Assembly (NCBI GenBank): GCA_934047225.1
Contig: OW203997.1
Location: 4,574,417 to 4,638,416, forward strand
Reading direction: 5' to 3'
Source of the DNA: Ypsolopha sequella
Taxonomy: Eukaryota > Arthropoda > Insecta > Lepidoptera > Ypsolophidae
DNA length: 64,000 nt
The first letter of the stretch is position 1. Each line of letters opens with the position of its first letter. A program made the position numbers and the translations under genes. The notes under the pieces are model-generated. The model was not told where the DNA came from. It worked only from the letters and a program-made list of their open reading frames with translations, and ran no database searches. Of the stretch, positions 1 to 10,934 are shown piece by piece.

Positions 1-322
1 AAAAAGTGGTCTGTCTCTGTTTGTCTATATCTGTCTCATCTGTCAAATTAATTTTTATAAATGTATCTTGAAAGCAAAGGACACATTTCTAAACATCCAT
101 TTCTCAAGTGACGTCACACGAAGGCAAATGGAAGCTTTTTTGTAAAAATATTCATCATCATGGGGTGTTTTTGACCACACATTTTAAAATACGGCTCATT
201 AAACAGAAATCCCGAAATGGTTTTCGAATTTCCCATAATAAAGAGTTTTGTTTTCTCTGTGTGGTTGGGTCTGCTTAGTTTCAAACAAAGTACTTATAAA
301 GATTACATAAATATACTTTTAC
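1..322. other. anonymous AT-rich DNA
   Basis: No ORF, repeat or RNA gene is supported here. It is AT-rich sequence leading up to a palindromic MITE. Confidence 0.5.
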
Positions 323-593
323 ATATACAAGTGACTTTTTGATCATCGTCCAAATTCATACTGGAGGCTTGATAAGTGATCAGTATCTTGGATCAATAAC
401 AATTTTTGCGAAATTTGTAAAATGAAATTTCGGCTTCCAATAGAAATTCACTTCCAGTTCCGAGTAAATCACTATGGGAAGTCGAAATTTCATTTACGAA
501 TTTTAGAAAAATTGTTATTGATCAATGATACTGATCACTTACCAAGCCACCAGTATGAATTTGGACGATGATCAAAAAGTCACCTTGTATATA
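323..593. repeat. palindromic MITE, family P copy 1
   Basis: The two halves are near-perfect inverted repeats. The left arm reads CAAATTCATACTGGAGGCTT and the right arm carries AAGCCACCAGTATGAATTTG, and the symmetry continues through GTGATCAGTATC to a centre near 458. The whole unit can fold into one long hairpin. A second copy with the same ends (TATACAAG...CTTGTATA) lies at 23464-23735, so this is a dispersed element. It has no coding capacity. The superfamily cannot be assigned. Confidence 0.8.
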
Positions 594-1336
594 CTCACGC
601 CTGTCTCCCAGAGACGTAGGCAGAGACTACAAACAGTACTATAGAAATCGCAATTTTTTGTCGGGTCTCGTAATGTGGCACGAGCCTTACGATATACAGC
701 CAAAATAATACGTACATACGTCCAACATGTTGAGCGTTTGAGGTTTGAACGTTTGGTGTTTGGTCAGTGAGCTGTGAAAACCTGCTGCGCTTGATGTTCG
801 GCGTGAGTGAACGACACAAGATTTCTCCTTTTAATTTTAAACATAACCTACTTGTTTAACGTTATAGTTGCGATTTAGAAGGCCTGTATTTGTATGTATT
901 TGTTGTGGTACGTTTCAAGTGTGTTTGGGACGTTGCGTATCCGATGGCCACGGAGTGACATTGAATATGGAAAAGATCCTTTAAGGCGATATGTAAAAGT
1001 TTTAGCGTCTCTGTTACTCCATATGCGAAAAAACTCTCAGTGCGAGAGGGACGGATTCGTGGAAAAGTAGCAAAAAATCCGTTTTTATTAATATAAAATG
1101 TACTAAAAATGCTATCAAAATTTCGTTTAACCAGGTCCTAGATACTGTTAAAACCCATCTAATAAAATATAATTGCAGTCCATATGTCATTCTGAATTGT
1201 CAAACCAGGAGAATTGGTGTCGATAAAGACCTCATTTCAATAAATATTTCTACCGAGCCGAAATTCTCCAATCGCATTTCTGTTTTAACAGATCACTAGA
1301 GAAAGATTTCAAATATAATATACTATTTTATCAAAA
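594..1336. other. no gene recognised
   Basis: The start of this stretch (CTGTCTCCCAGAGACGTAGG) resembles sequence near 8030-8050 and 59665-59690, so it probably includes a scrap of a dispersed repeat. Nothing else is supported. Confidence 0.4.
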
Positions 1337-1669
1337 TTATACATTATTTACCGAAGTAGATATAGAAGTTCTAAAAGTGTAGATTTTTTTCCGTAGCGCC
1401 TTAATGTGTGGTGGATGGCGGCTTTTAAAATGAAGGTACTGGAGTTTGTTCGTAGGTTTGAAGTGTACTAATTTCGTCATATGGTTGTTGATTCCTAGTG
1501 TTATGTTAACGTTTAAGAATTTGATTTTGTTGCTAGAAATTTCATGGGTGAATTTAAGTGAACTGAATTGATTAAGTCTGTTGAAAAAGCTGTTGAAGGA
1601 GTCTATATCATACGGCCATGTCACAAATATGTCTTCGATAAATATTTTCCAAATGTATTTTGACACCAA
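1337..1669 (-). pseudogene. Penelope-like element reverse transcriptase fragment
   Basis: This 110-codon open frame resembles the C-terminal half of a Penelope-like element reverse transcriptase. It starts at the catalytic region, where the family's Y-x-D-D box is represented by FIEDIFVTW, and continues through SLKFTHEIS, IKFLNVNITL and KLQYLHFKSRHPPH, all typical of the motif D/E and thumb region. In this copy the first Asp of the box is Glu, which would be expected to abolish polymerase activity. No GIY-YIG endonuclease is seen downstream and no fingers domain upstream, so it is a dead fragment. Recognition rests on motif memory, not on a search. Confidence 0.65.
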
Positions 1670-2324
1670 GTGCAGTCAGCGGATATAACAAAACAACACG
1701 TATCCAATGTAAAGCTGTCCCCTGACCATTATTAAGTCAATTTTGAAATTAAGGTAGTCGTGTGTTTTAATATTTTTTATCATTAATTTTTATTCACCGA
1801 CATTCTTGACATCCAACCGTGATAGTGGGTGATCCTTATTGGCGTACTTCGGGCAACACTATCTGTGTTTTCATTCAACATCAGCAAAGTGCTAAGTATA
1901 CCAATACTATGCACATAACTTCTCAAAAACTCATTGATGCTTAGCTGATCAACATAAATCGAACTCGAGTCTCAAGATTGAGAGTCTGGTGTCCGACTGA
2001 CTGAACAATTACATATTAAAGGTTGTAAAATCTAACAAACAACACCGGGCAATAGTTGAAAAGGAACTAAAAAGTAACTAAATCAAGTTAGAAACAAAAA
2101 ATCCCAGCCAGCTACTGAAACAACCCCAACTTTACCTTTGGTCCTATAACTTGTATTTTACAACCGATGGTCATATAACACGTACAAAACTTCATAAAGT
2201 TGGACTGGTCACGTTTTATAGCTGGAATTTTGAATTAGGTTTCGACTGTTGAAATTTTCAAACAAATATCGGAGTCCTAAATTTAACATTCAAGGACTCT
2301 CTTTGCTTTATGGACTCTCTTTGC
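1670..2324. other. no gene recognised
   Basis: AT-rich intergenic sequence between the Penelope-like fragment and the TTAA MITE. No frame or repeat structure is supported. Confidence 0.4.
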
Positions 2325-2812
2325 TTAAGGCGATTACCGTCGCCAAATTAGCAGCTCGATGTTTGTTTGTATGAATATCGACGGAAACGACATTGAAATA
2401 GCGTTCAAATCAGTGCACAATGCGTGGTGGCTGTTACGACGCTCGCTGCGTCCTTGAAAGGGCAAAATAGGAGAAAATAATACTTTTCACATTGGCGTCA
2501 TTGTTCGATTGAATAATTCTATGTTATATTTATAGCTATCAAGTTTATCTATTTATCAAAGCATAAATGAATTAAATCACTTAAGCCGCTTAGGAGCAGT
2601 AGGAAATTCAAGCCAAAAAAACACCATTCAGTTGAAACAATTTTTCATATAGAAGTTTTGGTGGTACGAAAAAGAAAAATGTTGCATATGTTTTCCTAGA
2701 GTTGATAATCCATAATACATTTTTTCAATATTTTTGGTTTGGCCATAAAAGAGCTGAAAGAGCTGAGCTTTGGCTTTAGAAAGTACCCATTTGGCGGTAT
2801 TAAAGGCCTTAA
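2325..2812 (+). mobile_element. TTAA-flanked MITE, family T copy 1
   Basis: The element begins TTAAGGCGATTACCGTCGCC and ends GGCGGTATTAAAGGCCTTAA, so it has imperfect terminal inverted repeats bounded by TTAA. Three more copies of about 470-490 bp lie at 51719-52191, 53465-53938 and 61549-62026. TTAA target sites are used by piggyBac and Kolobok transposons, so one of those probably mobilised this non-autonomous family (inference). It is non-coding. Confidence 0.82.
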
Positions 2813-2938
2813 TAATTCTTCATAAATGGCTTCATGAAGAATTATTTATTTAGTCTGTACAAGTCCACATAACAAAGTAATCATCACTCAAGCCAGATAC
2901 TATCTTTCACTTTACTCCTACACTAGCATTGTAATAAC

Positions 2939-3227
2939 AACATTTACATAATTTATATAAAAACATCTCACCTCAATACGTGTTATGATCCGACAGGTCA
3001 GACCACCAATACCATCTGCATCGATGTCATCCCGAGCCCTGCAAGCCGCAGCCCGCAGTGTGAGGCGTAACGTCGTCGCGTAAACGTCTTTACTCGCCCA
3101 GATGAAGGCAGTCTAAATCTGCTGAAACTGGTCGGCTTTCCCGATCATAACACGTATTGAGGTGAGCCGTTTTTATATAAATCATGAATTATCCTCAATT
3201 CTCATTTAATTCTATAACATTTACATA
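2939..3227 (+). mobile_element. SINE-like element, family X copy 1, with 12-bp target duplication
   Basis: The element itself is 2951-3215, flanked on both sides by AACATTTACATA (2939-2950 and 3216-3227). The right end (CATTTAATTCTATA) is shared with the copy at 42509-42678. The left end starts with an inverted copy of part of the right end (ACCTCAATACGTGTTATGATC against GATCATAACACGTATTGAGGT). The core runs through GTGTGAGGCGTAACGTCGTC. A 12-bp duplication points to LINE-type target-primed insertion rather than a cut-and-paste transposase. No tRNA-like A or B box was seen. Confidence 0.72.
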
Positions 3228-3700
3228 CTGTGATCTTTTTTATGAAAAATTTACCGTAATCACTAAATAAAAAAAATATACTGTGGAAAATACTGAACGT
3301 AAACGAAGCCATAGGCCAAAGCTTGTAACATAACAAGTATCTTTTCCATTATTTTCATCTATTAATCGAAGTTAGTATGTAAACAAGATCACCCAACTCG
3401 CGTTTCCCAGTTGTAGGAAATATAATTGGAAAATGAAAATGCATTCTATATTACCTTACTTTTCAGAAGCAATAATGAAATTGTTCAATGAATTGAGGGA
3501 ACGGTGAAATATTTTTTATGTATAGTTTTTTATTAAATTAATTGGCGGTTGCAGTGGAATGATGATAATTGAAATGATAAAATGAATGCGTGAAATATAT
3601 GTTTCATTTGATCTCTTTTCTATAATGAGTAGTCTTTGGCCAATTTTATATGTCTATAACTGAGATCTAGATAGGCTATAGGTAAATTTATTTATTTTTT
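3228..3700. other. no gene recognised
   Basis: AT-rich anonymous sequence. No reading frame, RNA gene or repeat is supported. Confidence 0.4.
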
Positions 3701-4000
3701 ATTTATTTAAAACATTTATTTCGAGCAACATGACTCATAGTTGTTAGTAAACATAAAAATACTGAGTTAGTTATACATACAATTTTGTTAGTAAAATTAA
3801 TACTACTGTGTTAGTATCAATTTATAATAATAATAAATTAATGTTTATTTGTTGCGTGTGCCGTGAAGGCCACCGCAATGCAATAAAAAAGGGCAATCTA
3901 CCCTGCCAGCTATCATCGCCAGGACGATGTTGGGGCTGGCGCGCACCCTGCGCACCAGGGACGCGCATCTCTTGCGCATCACTGTGTAAAAGCAGCCGAT
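3701..4000 (-). pseudogene. LINE ORF2 C-terminus and 3' UTR fragment
   Basis: On the minus strand, 4000 down to the stop at 3845-3847 encodes MRKRCASLVRRVRASPN and then a stretch ending DCPFLLH. This matches in layout the C-terminus of the large LINE ORF at 13314-15578 (RKRIASLRERVNCSLN ... DCPFMGH). The piece is therefore the 3' end of a related non-LTR retrotransposon, with the AT-rich stretch to the left as its 3' UTR. It is heavily 5' truncated and has no catalytic domain. It was found by reading the opposite frame of a spurious plus-strand ORF. Confidence 0.7.
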
Positions 4001-5030
4001 GCGCGCCTCCGCAAATGAAATGTGTTTTAAATGAAATGAAATGAAATGTGTTTTAACAAAACGGTTATATTGGTCATATTAAACAAAAGGGGTTCCTTTA
4101 TTAGAGTCTTCGTGTAATTAGCCACAAAGTAAAGATTGGGAAACGAATAAGATTGCGCAGACAACCCTATTCTGTCCAACGATCCAAGACACTGTCCAAA
4201 ATCTGTGCTCTGCCCTCACGCCCGGCTTTGTGCGTGGCTTGCAACTCTTACCAGACATCAAAATCCATAAAAAATACTGAAACTAATGTCCTTTTCGTAA
4301 GCGAAAGCCGTAGACCATCACATTTTATGGGTGAGATGACGACTATCTCAAGTGCAAACAACAGTTACCGTGAGATTACAATACCATTCTTCGCTGGCGC
4401 CGACATATATATCGGGGGGAAGGGAAATAGATGTGTGCAAAGTTTCATTGATATTGCGACTGAGTGGGATGGCCCACCTTAAAACACCGAAAATGTCAGT
4501 TAGATCTTTTGATAACCATAGTTTAAGCAACACATCAATATGGTATTAAAGAATTATTTTTATTAAAATGGTCGAATATCACGTCATTTAAATTAACACA
4601 AAAAATGTTGTCTTTATAATTGCATGGCTGTGCTAGAAAATTGAGCTCTGCTCTGGCCCATAAAATAAGTGTATAAAAACCAGTAAATAAAAAAATACTA
4701 CCTCATATAAATCTTTTGGGCTATTGTTGCTGTTACTATTTGACGTAAACATAAACAAAGGAAAGAAATTAACGTCTTAATGGTACTCTAAAAATAGTCC
4801 GTTTCATACAGGAATTAATTCACTGTAATCAAGAGCTGAATTAGTGTAATAAATATCCAAAGTGTCTAGAAACTCATTAGTGCGACTCAGTCTGCAATTC
4901 AGCTGCAAAACATAGCCATTCTCATTAGCAATATCACCACTCTGTAATCCTATCCAAGTTTTGGTTAGTGCTTTCAAAGTTATTTTAATAAGTTATTTGT
5001 AAAGTTTAAATAGTGTGTGATTTTGAGTCA
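4001..5030. other. no gene; short GAAAT repeats and repeat scraps
   Basis: A short (AAATG)n run sits at about 4013-4050. The stretch 4360-4480 (GGGGGGAAGGGAAATA, then GTGTGCAAAGTTTCATTGA) resembles 29960-30070, so an old dispersed repeat is likely. The overlapping small ORFs on both strands look fortuitous. Confidence 0.4.
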
Positions 5031-5039
5031 TATTCATAT

Positions 5040-5770
5040 CAACGCACAGCCTAAACTGCTGGTCCTATAGACTTGAAATTTTGCATATAGATACTTTATA
5101 TAATGTAGGCATCCACTAAGAAAAGATTTTTCAAAACACACCCCCTAAGGGGGTGAAACGGGTGTCCAAAGTTTGTATGGGGAAACAAGATTAGTTAGAC
5201 TATTTTATTCGAGACTTCACAGAAGTGCTCCTATCTATAAATGAGTAAACATGTATTTCAGTTTTTTTCAGAATTCAACCCTTATAAGGGGGAAATGGGG
5301 TGAAAAATTATGAAAATCAACATGGGTATCGTTTGAATGGTTTATCGGGTCGCTGATTACGAAAACAACAACGATTTTAAAATTCAACGTGGTGGACGTG
5401 AAAAATGCTTTTCCAGAATTCAACCCCTAAAAGGGGGAAATGGGGTGACAAAGTCTGAAAACCAACACGGGTATCGTTTGTATGTTTTATCGGGTCGCTG
5501 ATTACGCAAACAACAAAGATTTCTGAATACAATGTAGTGGACGTGAAATACCATCATCCCCTGTTGGGTTGCGATGGGGTTGAAATGTTGAAATGTGTAA
5601 ATATCAATATGGGTGTCGTTCTTATGGTTTTTTGGGACGTTAATTAAGAAAATGGCATCGATTATGAAATTTAATATAGTGGACATGAAAATTCTTAAAA
5701 GTATGTGTGCCGGGGCTGTAACAGACCGACAGACAGACAGCCAAACAAGTGATCCTTTTAGGGTTCCATT
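5040..5770 (+). repeat. dispersed element with internal tandem repeats of about 135 bp
   Basis: Three to four diverged units follow one another from about 5264 to 5690. Each contains AATTCAACCC...GGGGGAAATGGGGTGA or a decayed version, then GGGTATCGTTTG and ATCGGGTCGCTGATTACG, then GTGGACGTGAAA. The block ends with a CAGACAGACAG stretch and TTTTAGGGTTCCATTTTTTC, a 3' ending that recurs widely in lepidopteran repeats. The small ORFs here are not genes. Confidence 0.65.
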
Positions 5771-5785
5771 TTTTCCTTTTGAGGT

Positions 5786-5862
5786 ATCTATCTATCTATA
5801 TATCTACAATCTGTCTATCTATCTATCTGTCTATCTGTCTATTTATATCTATCTTTATCCCA
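5786..5862. repeat. (CTAT)n/(CTGT)n microsatellite
   Basis: An interrupted tetranucleotide tract of TATC and TGTC units. It produces the artificial Tyr/Ser/Ile-rich ORFs on the plus strand. Confidence 0.85.
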
Positions 5863-6504
5863 GCAAAATATCTTTGGAACGGAAGGTGGTACATCCCTAA
5901 GGGTTGGACCTTGGGGAGCCAAAAGGCTGAAGTAAGACCCATGTTGATGGGTGTCTAGGAAAAGGTCTCGACGAGATCTACCTACCGAAAGTGTCAAAAC
6001 TTCACAGGCCCGTATCTCCTAAACGGCTGATGCTAGACCCATGTTCATGGTACTCTAAGAAAAGGGCTGGACGACGGTATAAAAAAAAGACGAAAAAAAA
6101 AAATTGCCAAAATTTTTATCAACCATATCTCCCGAACGGCTAATTGTAGGGAGTTCGGGTTTCAAATATAGTGATCGGTCAAGCTTGGACTACAGGACCA
6201 AAAAAAAATTTAATTTGACAGGTTTTGACAGTTTTTCTCTCTCGGTATCAAGGGGCATTCGGGGTCGCTGTCAAATTTGTCATTTTTTGACAACTGATAG
6301 GCATTATGACACTTTTTTGGAAAAACTTTGATCGGTGAGTCCCCGTATTTGGTATTCAATTTGGTTCCACGAGGCCGAAGGCCGAGCAGGGCGCGTAAGT
6401 AGTCCGAGCATGCGAGTTTTTCGGCCGGGCACTACACCTTGACTCCCAGAGGGAGTGAAAGCACTTATAATGTTTGTTTCTGAAAAAAATGTTATTTGTT
6501 TTCT
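5863..6504. repeat. old dispersed repeat, non-coding
   Basis: Two loosely similar blocks (AAGACCCATGTTGATGG near 5935 and TAGACCCATGTTCATGG near 6034) show an internal duplication. The small ORFs are shadows. Confidence 0.45.
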
Positions 6505-6540
6505 GTAGGCTACGCGAGCGAAGCCGCGTGCAGAAGCTAG
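6505..6540 (+). mobile_element. possible Helitron 3' terminus
   Basis: The sequence GCGAAGCCGCGTGCAGAAG leads directly into CTAG followed by T. A short GC-rich hairpin just before CTAG at an A/T insertion point is the usual Helitron 3' signature. A similar ending (GGGCGAAGCCGCGTGCAAAA, then GTTAG-T) occurs at about 28985-29006. No Rep/helicase gene is present, so both would be non-autonomous. The evidence is only this short motif. Confidence 0.35.
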
Positions 6541-7240
6541 TAATATAATAATGTACATAGATAACGTAAATTTACTTTTTTTGCATGTATATTTTAATAT
6601 TTGTATACTGTATAGTACAGTAAAATATGAAGAGGCCAATCTGTAGATATATTTTTAAGATCTGTATCGGTACCCATATTTATACAAATAAACTTTTCAT
6701 TTTCATTTTCATTCTTTTCAAAAATGTTGATTTCAAATTGTTTTAAAGTACCATGTTCAACGCTGCCGGAAATACTTACTTTCGAAAGCATGGTTAGGAC
6801 CAAAAATATTATTGACATCAAAACTTATTCCAACCTAACTGCGTTTCTAAAGAGATTTTCAGACTGGTGTATTATACCTATTTAGTGGTGACAATGTCAC
6901 CAAATGAAAAAATGTTTGACAGAAGCTCTACCTGGCAACAAAGGTCAGCTTAAATACGTCTCTATACTACATTTTTATGTTTTTTTTTTCTCGTTGGTGT
7001 GTTCAAAAACATTGGTTATTAGTAGTTATTAGACACTCGGCTACATTACGCCCTCGCTCACGGCTCGGGCTGCAATCGAGCCTTTTGTATAATGACCAAC
7101 TTAGCTCACTTGCATGTAATGTACTATTTATTATACTATCGGTGAAAAGCGGGTGTACCAAGGATTGACTGTGACTTGCATTCCACAGTTCACACTTCGG
7201 AACTCCTCTTAAGGGTCCGTTTCGCCAAACATGCTCTCGC
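6541..7240. other. no gene; SINE scrap near 7165-7205
   Basis: GACTGTGACTTGCATTCCAC followed by AGTTCACACT resembles the body of the tRNA-derived SINE at 33600-33975, so a short minus-oriented SINE remnant is likely. A (CATTTT)n tail near 6695-6715 may mark an old LINE end. Confidence 0.4.
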
Positions 7241-7828
7241 GTTTGGACAATTTAGCATATTAAAACAAAATATTTTTAACAAATAAAATTTGTGTAGGTA
7301 GCATCACAATCATTGAGAAAAAAATCGGAAAGATTAGTAAAATCACGGAAAACGTAATTTGGCTTTGGAACTAGTATGATCAGTATACTGATCTAACTAC
7401 AAACTTAAATATTTTTTATAGAGCAAAGAAATGAAAGTAGCCTTTACAGATTTTTATTATTTTTTATTTCCTTTCGTTATTTTAAAAGAAATACTCAAAC
7501 ATTCTACATTTTTCCTGTACAGAAAAATTACGCAAAAAGAATTTGGAAGTTTGTGAAAAAAATATTAATATTTGATATAAATAAGCTACTTTGAACTCTT
7601 TACGTAAAAAAAAAATATTTCAATTTGGAACAAAAAATATATTTTTTTTCTGTTTGCAACGCTAAATTACATTTTTCGTTATTTTAGTGATATTTCCGAT
7701 TTTTTTTTCCGATGCTTGTGATACTTGTGTGAAATCTGAAAAATCATAATGTAGTTCAACTCCTTAACTACCTACACAAATTTTATTTGTGAAAAATATT
7801 TTGTTTTAATATGCTAAATTGTCCAAAC
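7241..7828. repeat. foldback element, about 590 bp
   Basis: The left end reads GTTTGGACAATTTAGCATAT and the right end is its inverse, ATATGCTAAATTGTCCAAAC. The inverted match extends inward through AAAATTTGTGTAGGTAG on the left and CTACCTACACAAATTTT on the right, then decays. The centre is AT-rich and non-coding. The long terminal inverted repeats mark it as a MITE or foldback transposon of undetermined superfamily. Confidence 0.75.
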
Positions 7829-8063
7829 TTCTTCTTACTTCTTAAAATCCTTCGAGGATTCATATCGTGACTATATAATATATTTCTTTATGTTATTTAT
7901 ACGGTTATATATGTTTCAGGGAAAACTTTTAAGCATAATGATAATGTAGTACAAATCCTATGTTGATGAAATTGGAAGAGACGAAAAAGGAGTTTCAGGA
8001 TCGTAGCAGATGGAAATCTGTAGTCTCTGCCTACTGCTCTGGGAGGCAGGCGTGAGTATGTGT

Positions 8064-8311
8064 ATACAACGTGTAACAGAAAGGTGTAACCATATTTGAA
8101 GAGCTTATCCAATCATTACCCTATCCTGATATCTCAAAAAAAACCTCCCCTATCATACATTTCGGCTGAGCGGCATTGCATGTTTCTAAGAAACAGGTAA
8201 ACTTTTTTTTCGAAATACAGTGTTTGTTTCATAGTAAAAGTTGTTCTATACCATTGACTGAATAAGCTCTTCATATATTATATGGTTACACCTTTCTGTT
8301 ACACGTTGTAT
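8064..8311. repeat. foldback MITE, about 250 bp
   Basis: Both ends carry the same roughly 30-bp inverted repeat: ATACAACGTGTAACAGAAAG at the left and CTTTCTGTTACACGTTGTAT at the right. AGAGCTTAT and ATAAGCTCT continue the pairing inward. No coding capacity. Confidence 0.78.
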
Positions 8312-9680
8312 TATATAGGTATGTCATATAATTTAATAAAATACCAGCTCATGATTATAAAATGAAAGGAGAAACAAAAAAATATTTAAGAACTGCCTTT
8401 TTTGTTATAAATATATGAGTATTTTCCGTAACCCCTATGAGTCATTAATCATTATTCATACTTAATAAATTAATCTTCAACATTAAATTAATAACTACAC
8501 CAAAATTACTAAATGGCTGGCAGCAGTGGGAACATCTTTATTTAAATCTTCTTAACGACAGTGATTTTTCAAAAAGCGTTTTTGAAAAAAAAAAATGTTG
8601 TTTTTAAGGGTTCCGACCCGAACGATGCCTCCACTGTCCGTCTGTCCGTTCGTTGGTCACATGGGTCCACAACTTTATCCGTAATAGGTAGCCAGTTGAA
8701 ATTTTCATAGAATACGTGTTACTGTAGCATCTTTCACGGCAAATAATAATAATAAAAATAAATTAGAACTCAAAGGGGTCCTCATACAAGAAACCTCGAA
8801 AATTATTTTATAGCACACCGTGCGTAAAATGACCACTTTACGCACGCGTAAAGTCGGCATTTTCCGCACTTGTGCTATAAAAAATTATACGAAACTCGTG
8901 CGAGAAACTTTTTCTCGACTCGTATCGTAACGTACTATTTTCTACGTGATAAATACAAGTTTTCGATTTAGGCAGAAAGTAGTACATAGTACATATTCTA
9001 TTTAGTAAAACAACAAGACTTAGTAATAAAAATTTGGGTTTGGTAGTCAGAGGGTGCCAAAATGATTATCTGGCGCTACCGTTTTAGAGCGTTGTTTTTG
9101 TCATCATGATGTTGCTATGGCATCGATATTGTTGTTATTAAGGAAATGTTTTTATTCTTTCGTACCCATATTCTGTAGTCGTACGGAAGCATTCGTGCGC
9201 GAGTCCGACACGCACTTCCCCAAAATCTTTTACAATGTGATATAACTTTCCGTTAGTTGTTTCCAAACAAAAGAAAAACTAATATACACGAGTAGATTCA
9301 CAATTTGTATGGCGATCTCTTAAAATATATCAACGAACACTGCAGTAAAACATCAAACAAATGTCTTGTCTAAACCGTATGTTGTCTATATCGCGTTGGA
9401 CCAGCCAGAGAATATGCTAGCACGGATAGAGCATTACTTACAGATGCGACGAACGTTGTGTTATGTGTGAGTATGACGTTGCAATATATGTGGCCGAGTT
9501 ACATGTGAGAGTACATGGCACCCAAGTAGCACCTAAGCGGTATAATGAGCGTTACAAATGCCGCTTAAGAGATATTTATAACGGCTTAACCATCATAAGC
9601 AAGCGCTACAGTAGCGATAGAGAACTTCTCAATCACTTCTATAACACCGAAAAGGGCCCACTTTATACGGGCCTTAACGA
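8312..9680. other. no gene; dispersed-repeat scraps
   Basis: At 8605-8660 the GGGTTCCGAC...GTCCGTCTGTCCG stretch is a piece of a common lepidopteran repeat. At 8808-8885 TTATAGCACA and TGTGCTATAA form a small inverted pair. The 9463-9702 open frame has no recognisable domain and its end lies in the minisatellite. Confidence 0.45.
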
Positions 9681-9683
9681 CAC

Positions 9684-9929
9684 AAAGGCGCGTGAAAAGT
9701 GATTGTAGGACCTAAAAGATATATAATAAGGTCTTCTACCACCTTTATAGAATTTGCACACATACAAAGGCGCGTGAAAAGTGATTGTAGGAGGTAAAAC
9801 ATATATAATAAGTTCTTGTAGCACCTTAATAGAATATGTACATATACAAAGGTGCGTGAAAAGCGATTGTAGGAGGTAAAAGAAATACAATAAGTTCTTG
9901 TACCACCTTAATAGAATTTAAACATGATT
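9684..9929 (+). repeat. 82-bp minisatellite, three copies
   Basis: The block AAAGGCGCGTGAAAAGTGAT begins at 9684 and 9766, and again at 9848 with two changes, giving a strict 82-bp period. Each unit ends in ACCACCTT-ATAGAATTT or a variant. The minus-strand ORF across it is an artefact of the repeat. Confidence 0.88.
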
Positions 9930-10005
9930 GCGACGTGACTGTTACACTGAAATAAATCTCAAGTGTTTTTTTATTACATTTTCAATAGCATGAGTGAAAG
10001 GAATA

Positions 10006-10698
10006 TGTTTGATAAAAAACGCTCGTTGCTACCAGAAATTGTAGCATATAAAAAGTGGTAATACTGACTAGTGACGGGCATCGGCGTCACTGATGTGAGG
10101 ATTCCATAACCACGCTCAGACACCACTAATTGTATGCTAAAGGATGATACTTGCAGCTGGAACAGGGGCCCATAAGCTGTCCCAGATTTATAGTATACAA
10201 GTATCTTATAATATACAATATTTAATATAAAACGTCCTACCAGACAGTTGTATGATGACGTCATCCACTGATCCTCGCATGAAGTCCTTTCGCTGCACGT
10301 GGACTCCAAGACGTTCCGGTGATGTGACACGTAGATCACCTTCCACGATGAATCTAAACACAACCCTCCTAACCCGGGATGCATCCAACCCAGAAATAGT
10401 AATTAACAAGTCCACTTGTCGGAAGCCGCGTGGACACAGGTTATGTCACACACACACAGGAAATTCACCAAAAAGTGGCCTTCACGCCAAAATAACGTCA
10501 GCCATTGACTGAATACTGTTTCTTACGATGTCCGCACCGATTTCCCTTGGGTTAAATTGTTAATCTCACATTTTATAAATCGTCCGCGATCTGTACCAAT
10601 TTCCACGTCCCTCGTATTTTTTGACAGCTCCAAGTCCATAGACAAAATATATAGACCATTGATGGATGCGTTCCGAAATATACATTTTATTCTGAACA
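10006..10698 (-). repeat. BEL-1 3' LTR
   Basis: 693 bp, apparently identical to 17174-17866 (compared by eye). Small ORFs on both strands inside it are repeated in the other LTR and are not genes. Confidence 0.92.
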
Positions 10699-10934
10699 GT
10701 CCCCCGCTCTGGGCTGAGCAATCAGTCCACTAGCTCATACAACCGGGAGACGGGAGAGAGTTGTCATGGCTCGTCACAAAATCGAACCTTCGACCAACAC
10801 CTCTGCGACGCGTGGAGTTCCGTCTCCGCCAAAACAACTTTAATATACGGCCCCGGCGCCAAACAAGGATAGCAAGTTCATATCCTTCCAAAAAATTAAA
10901 TTTCCTTCCCTAGGATGCTCAGTCCTGTCTGACC

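Noticed and set aside
3808..4044. 78-codon plus-strand ORF with several cysteines
   Set aside because: The opposite strand reads as a LINE C-terminus matching the larger LINE at 13314-15578, so the plus frame is a shadow.
9684..9929. CRISPR-like direct repeats
   Set aside because: The 82-bp units are contiguous without variable spacers and the genome is eukaryotic; it is a minisatellite.
10206..10512. ORFs on both strands inside the BEL-1 LTR, repeated exactly at 17374-17680
   Set aside because: They recur only because the LTR is duplicated, lack any domain, and overlap each other on opposite strands.
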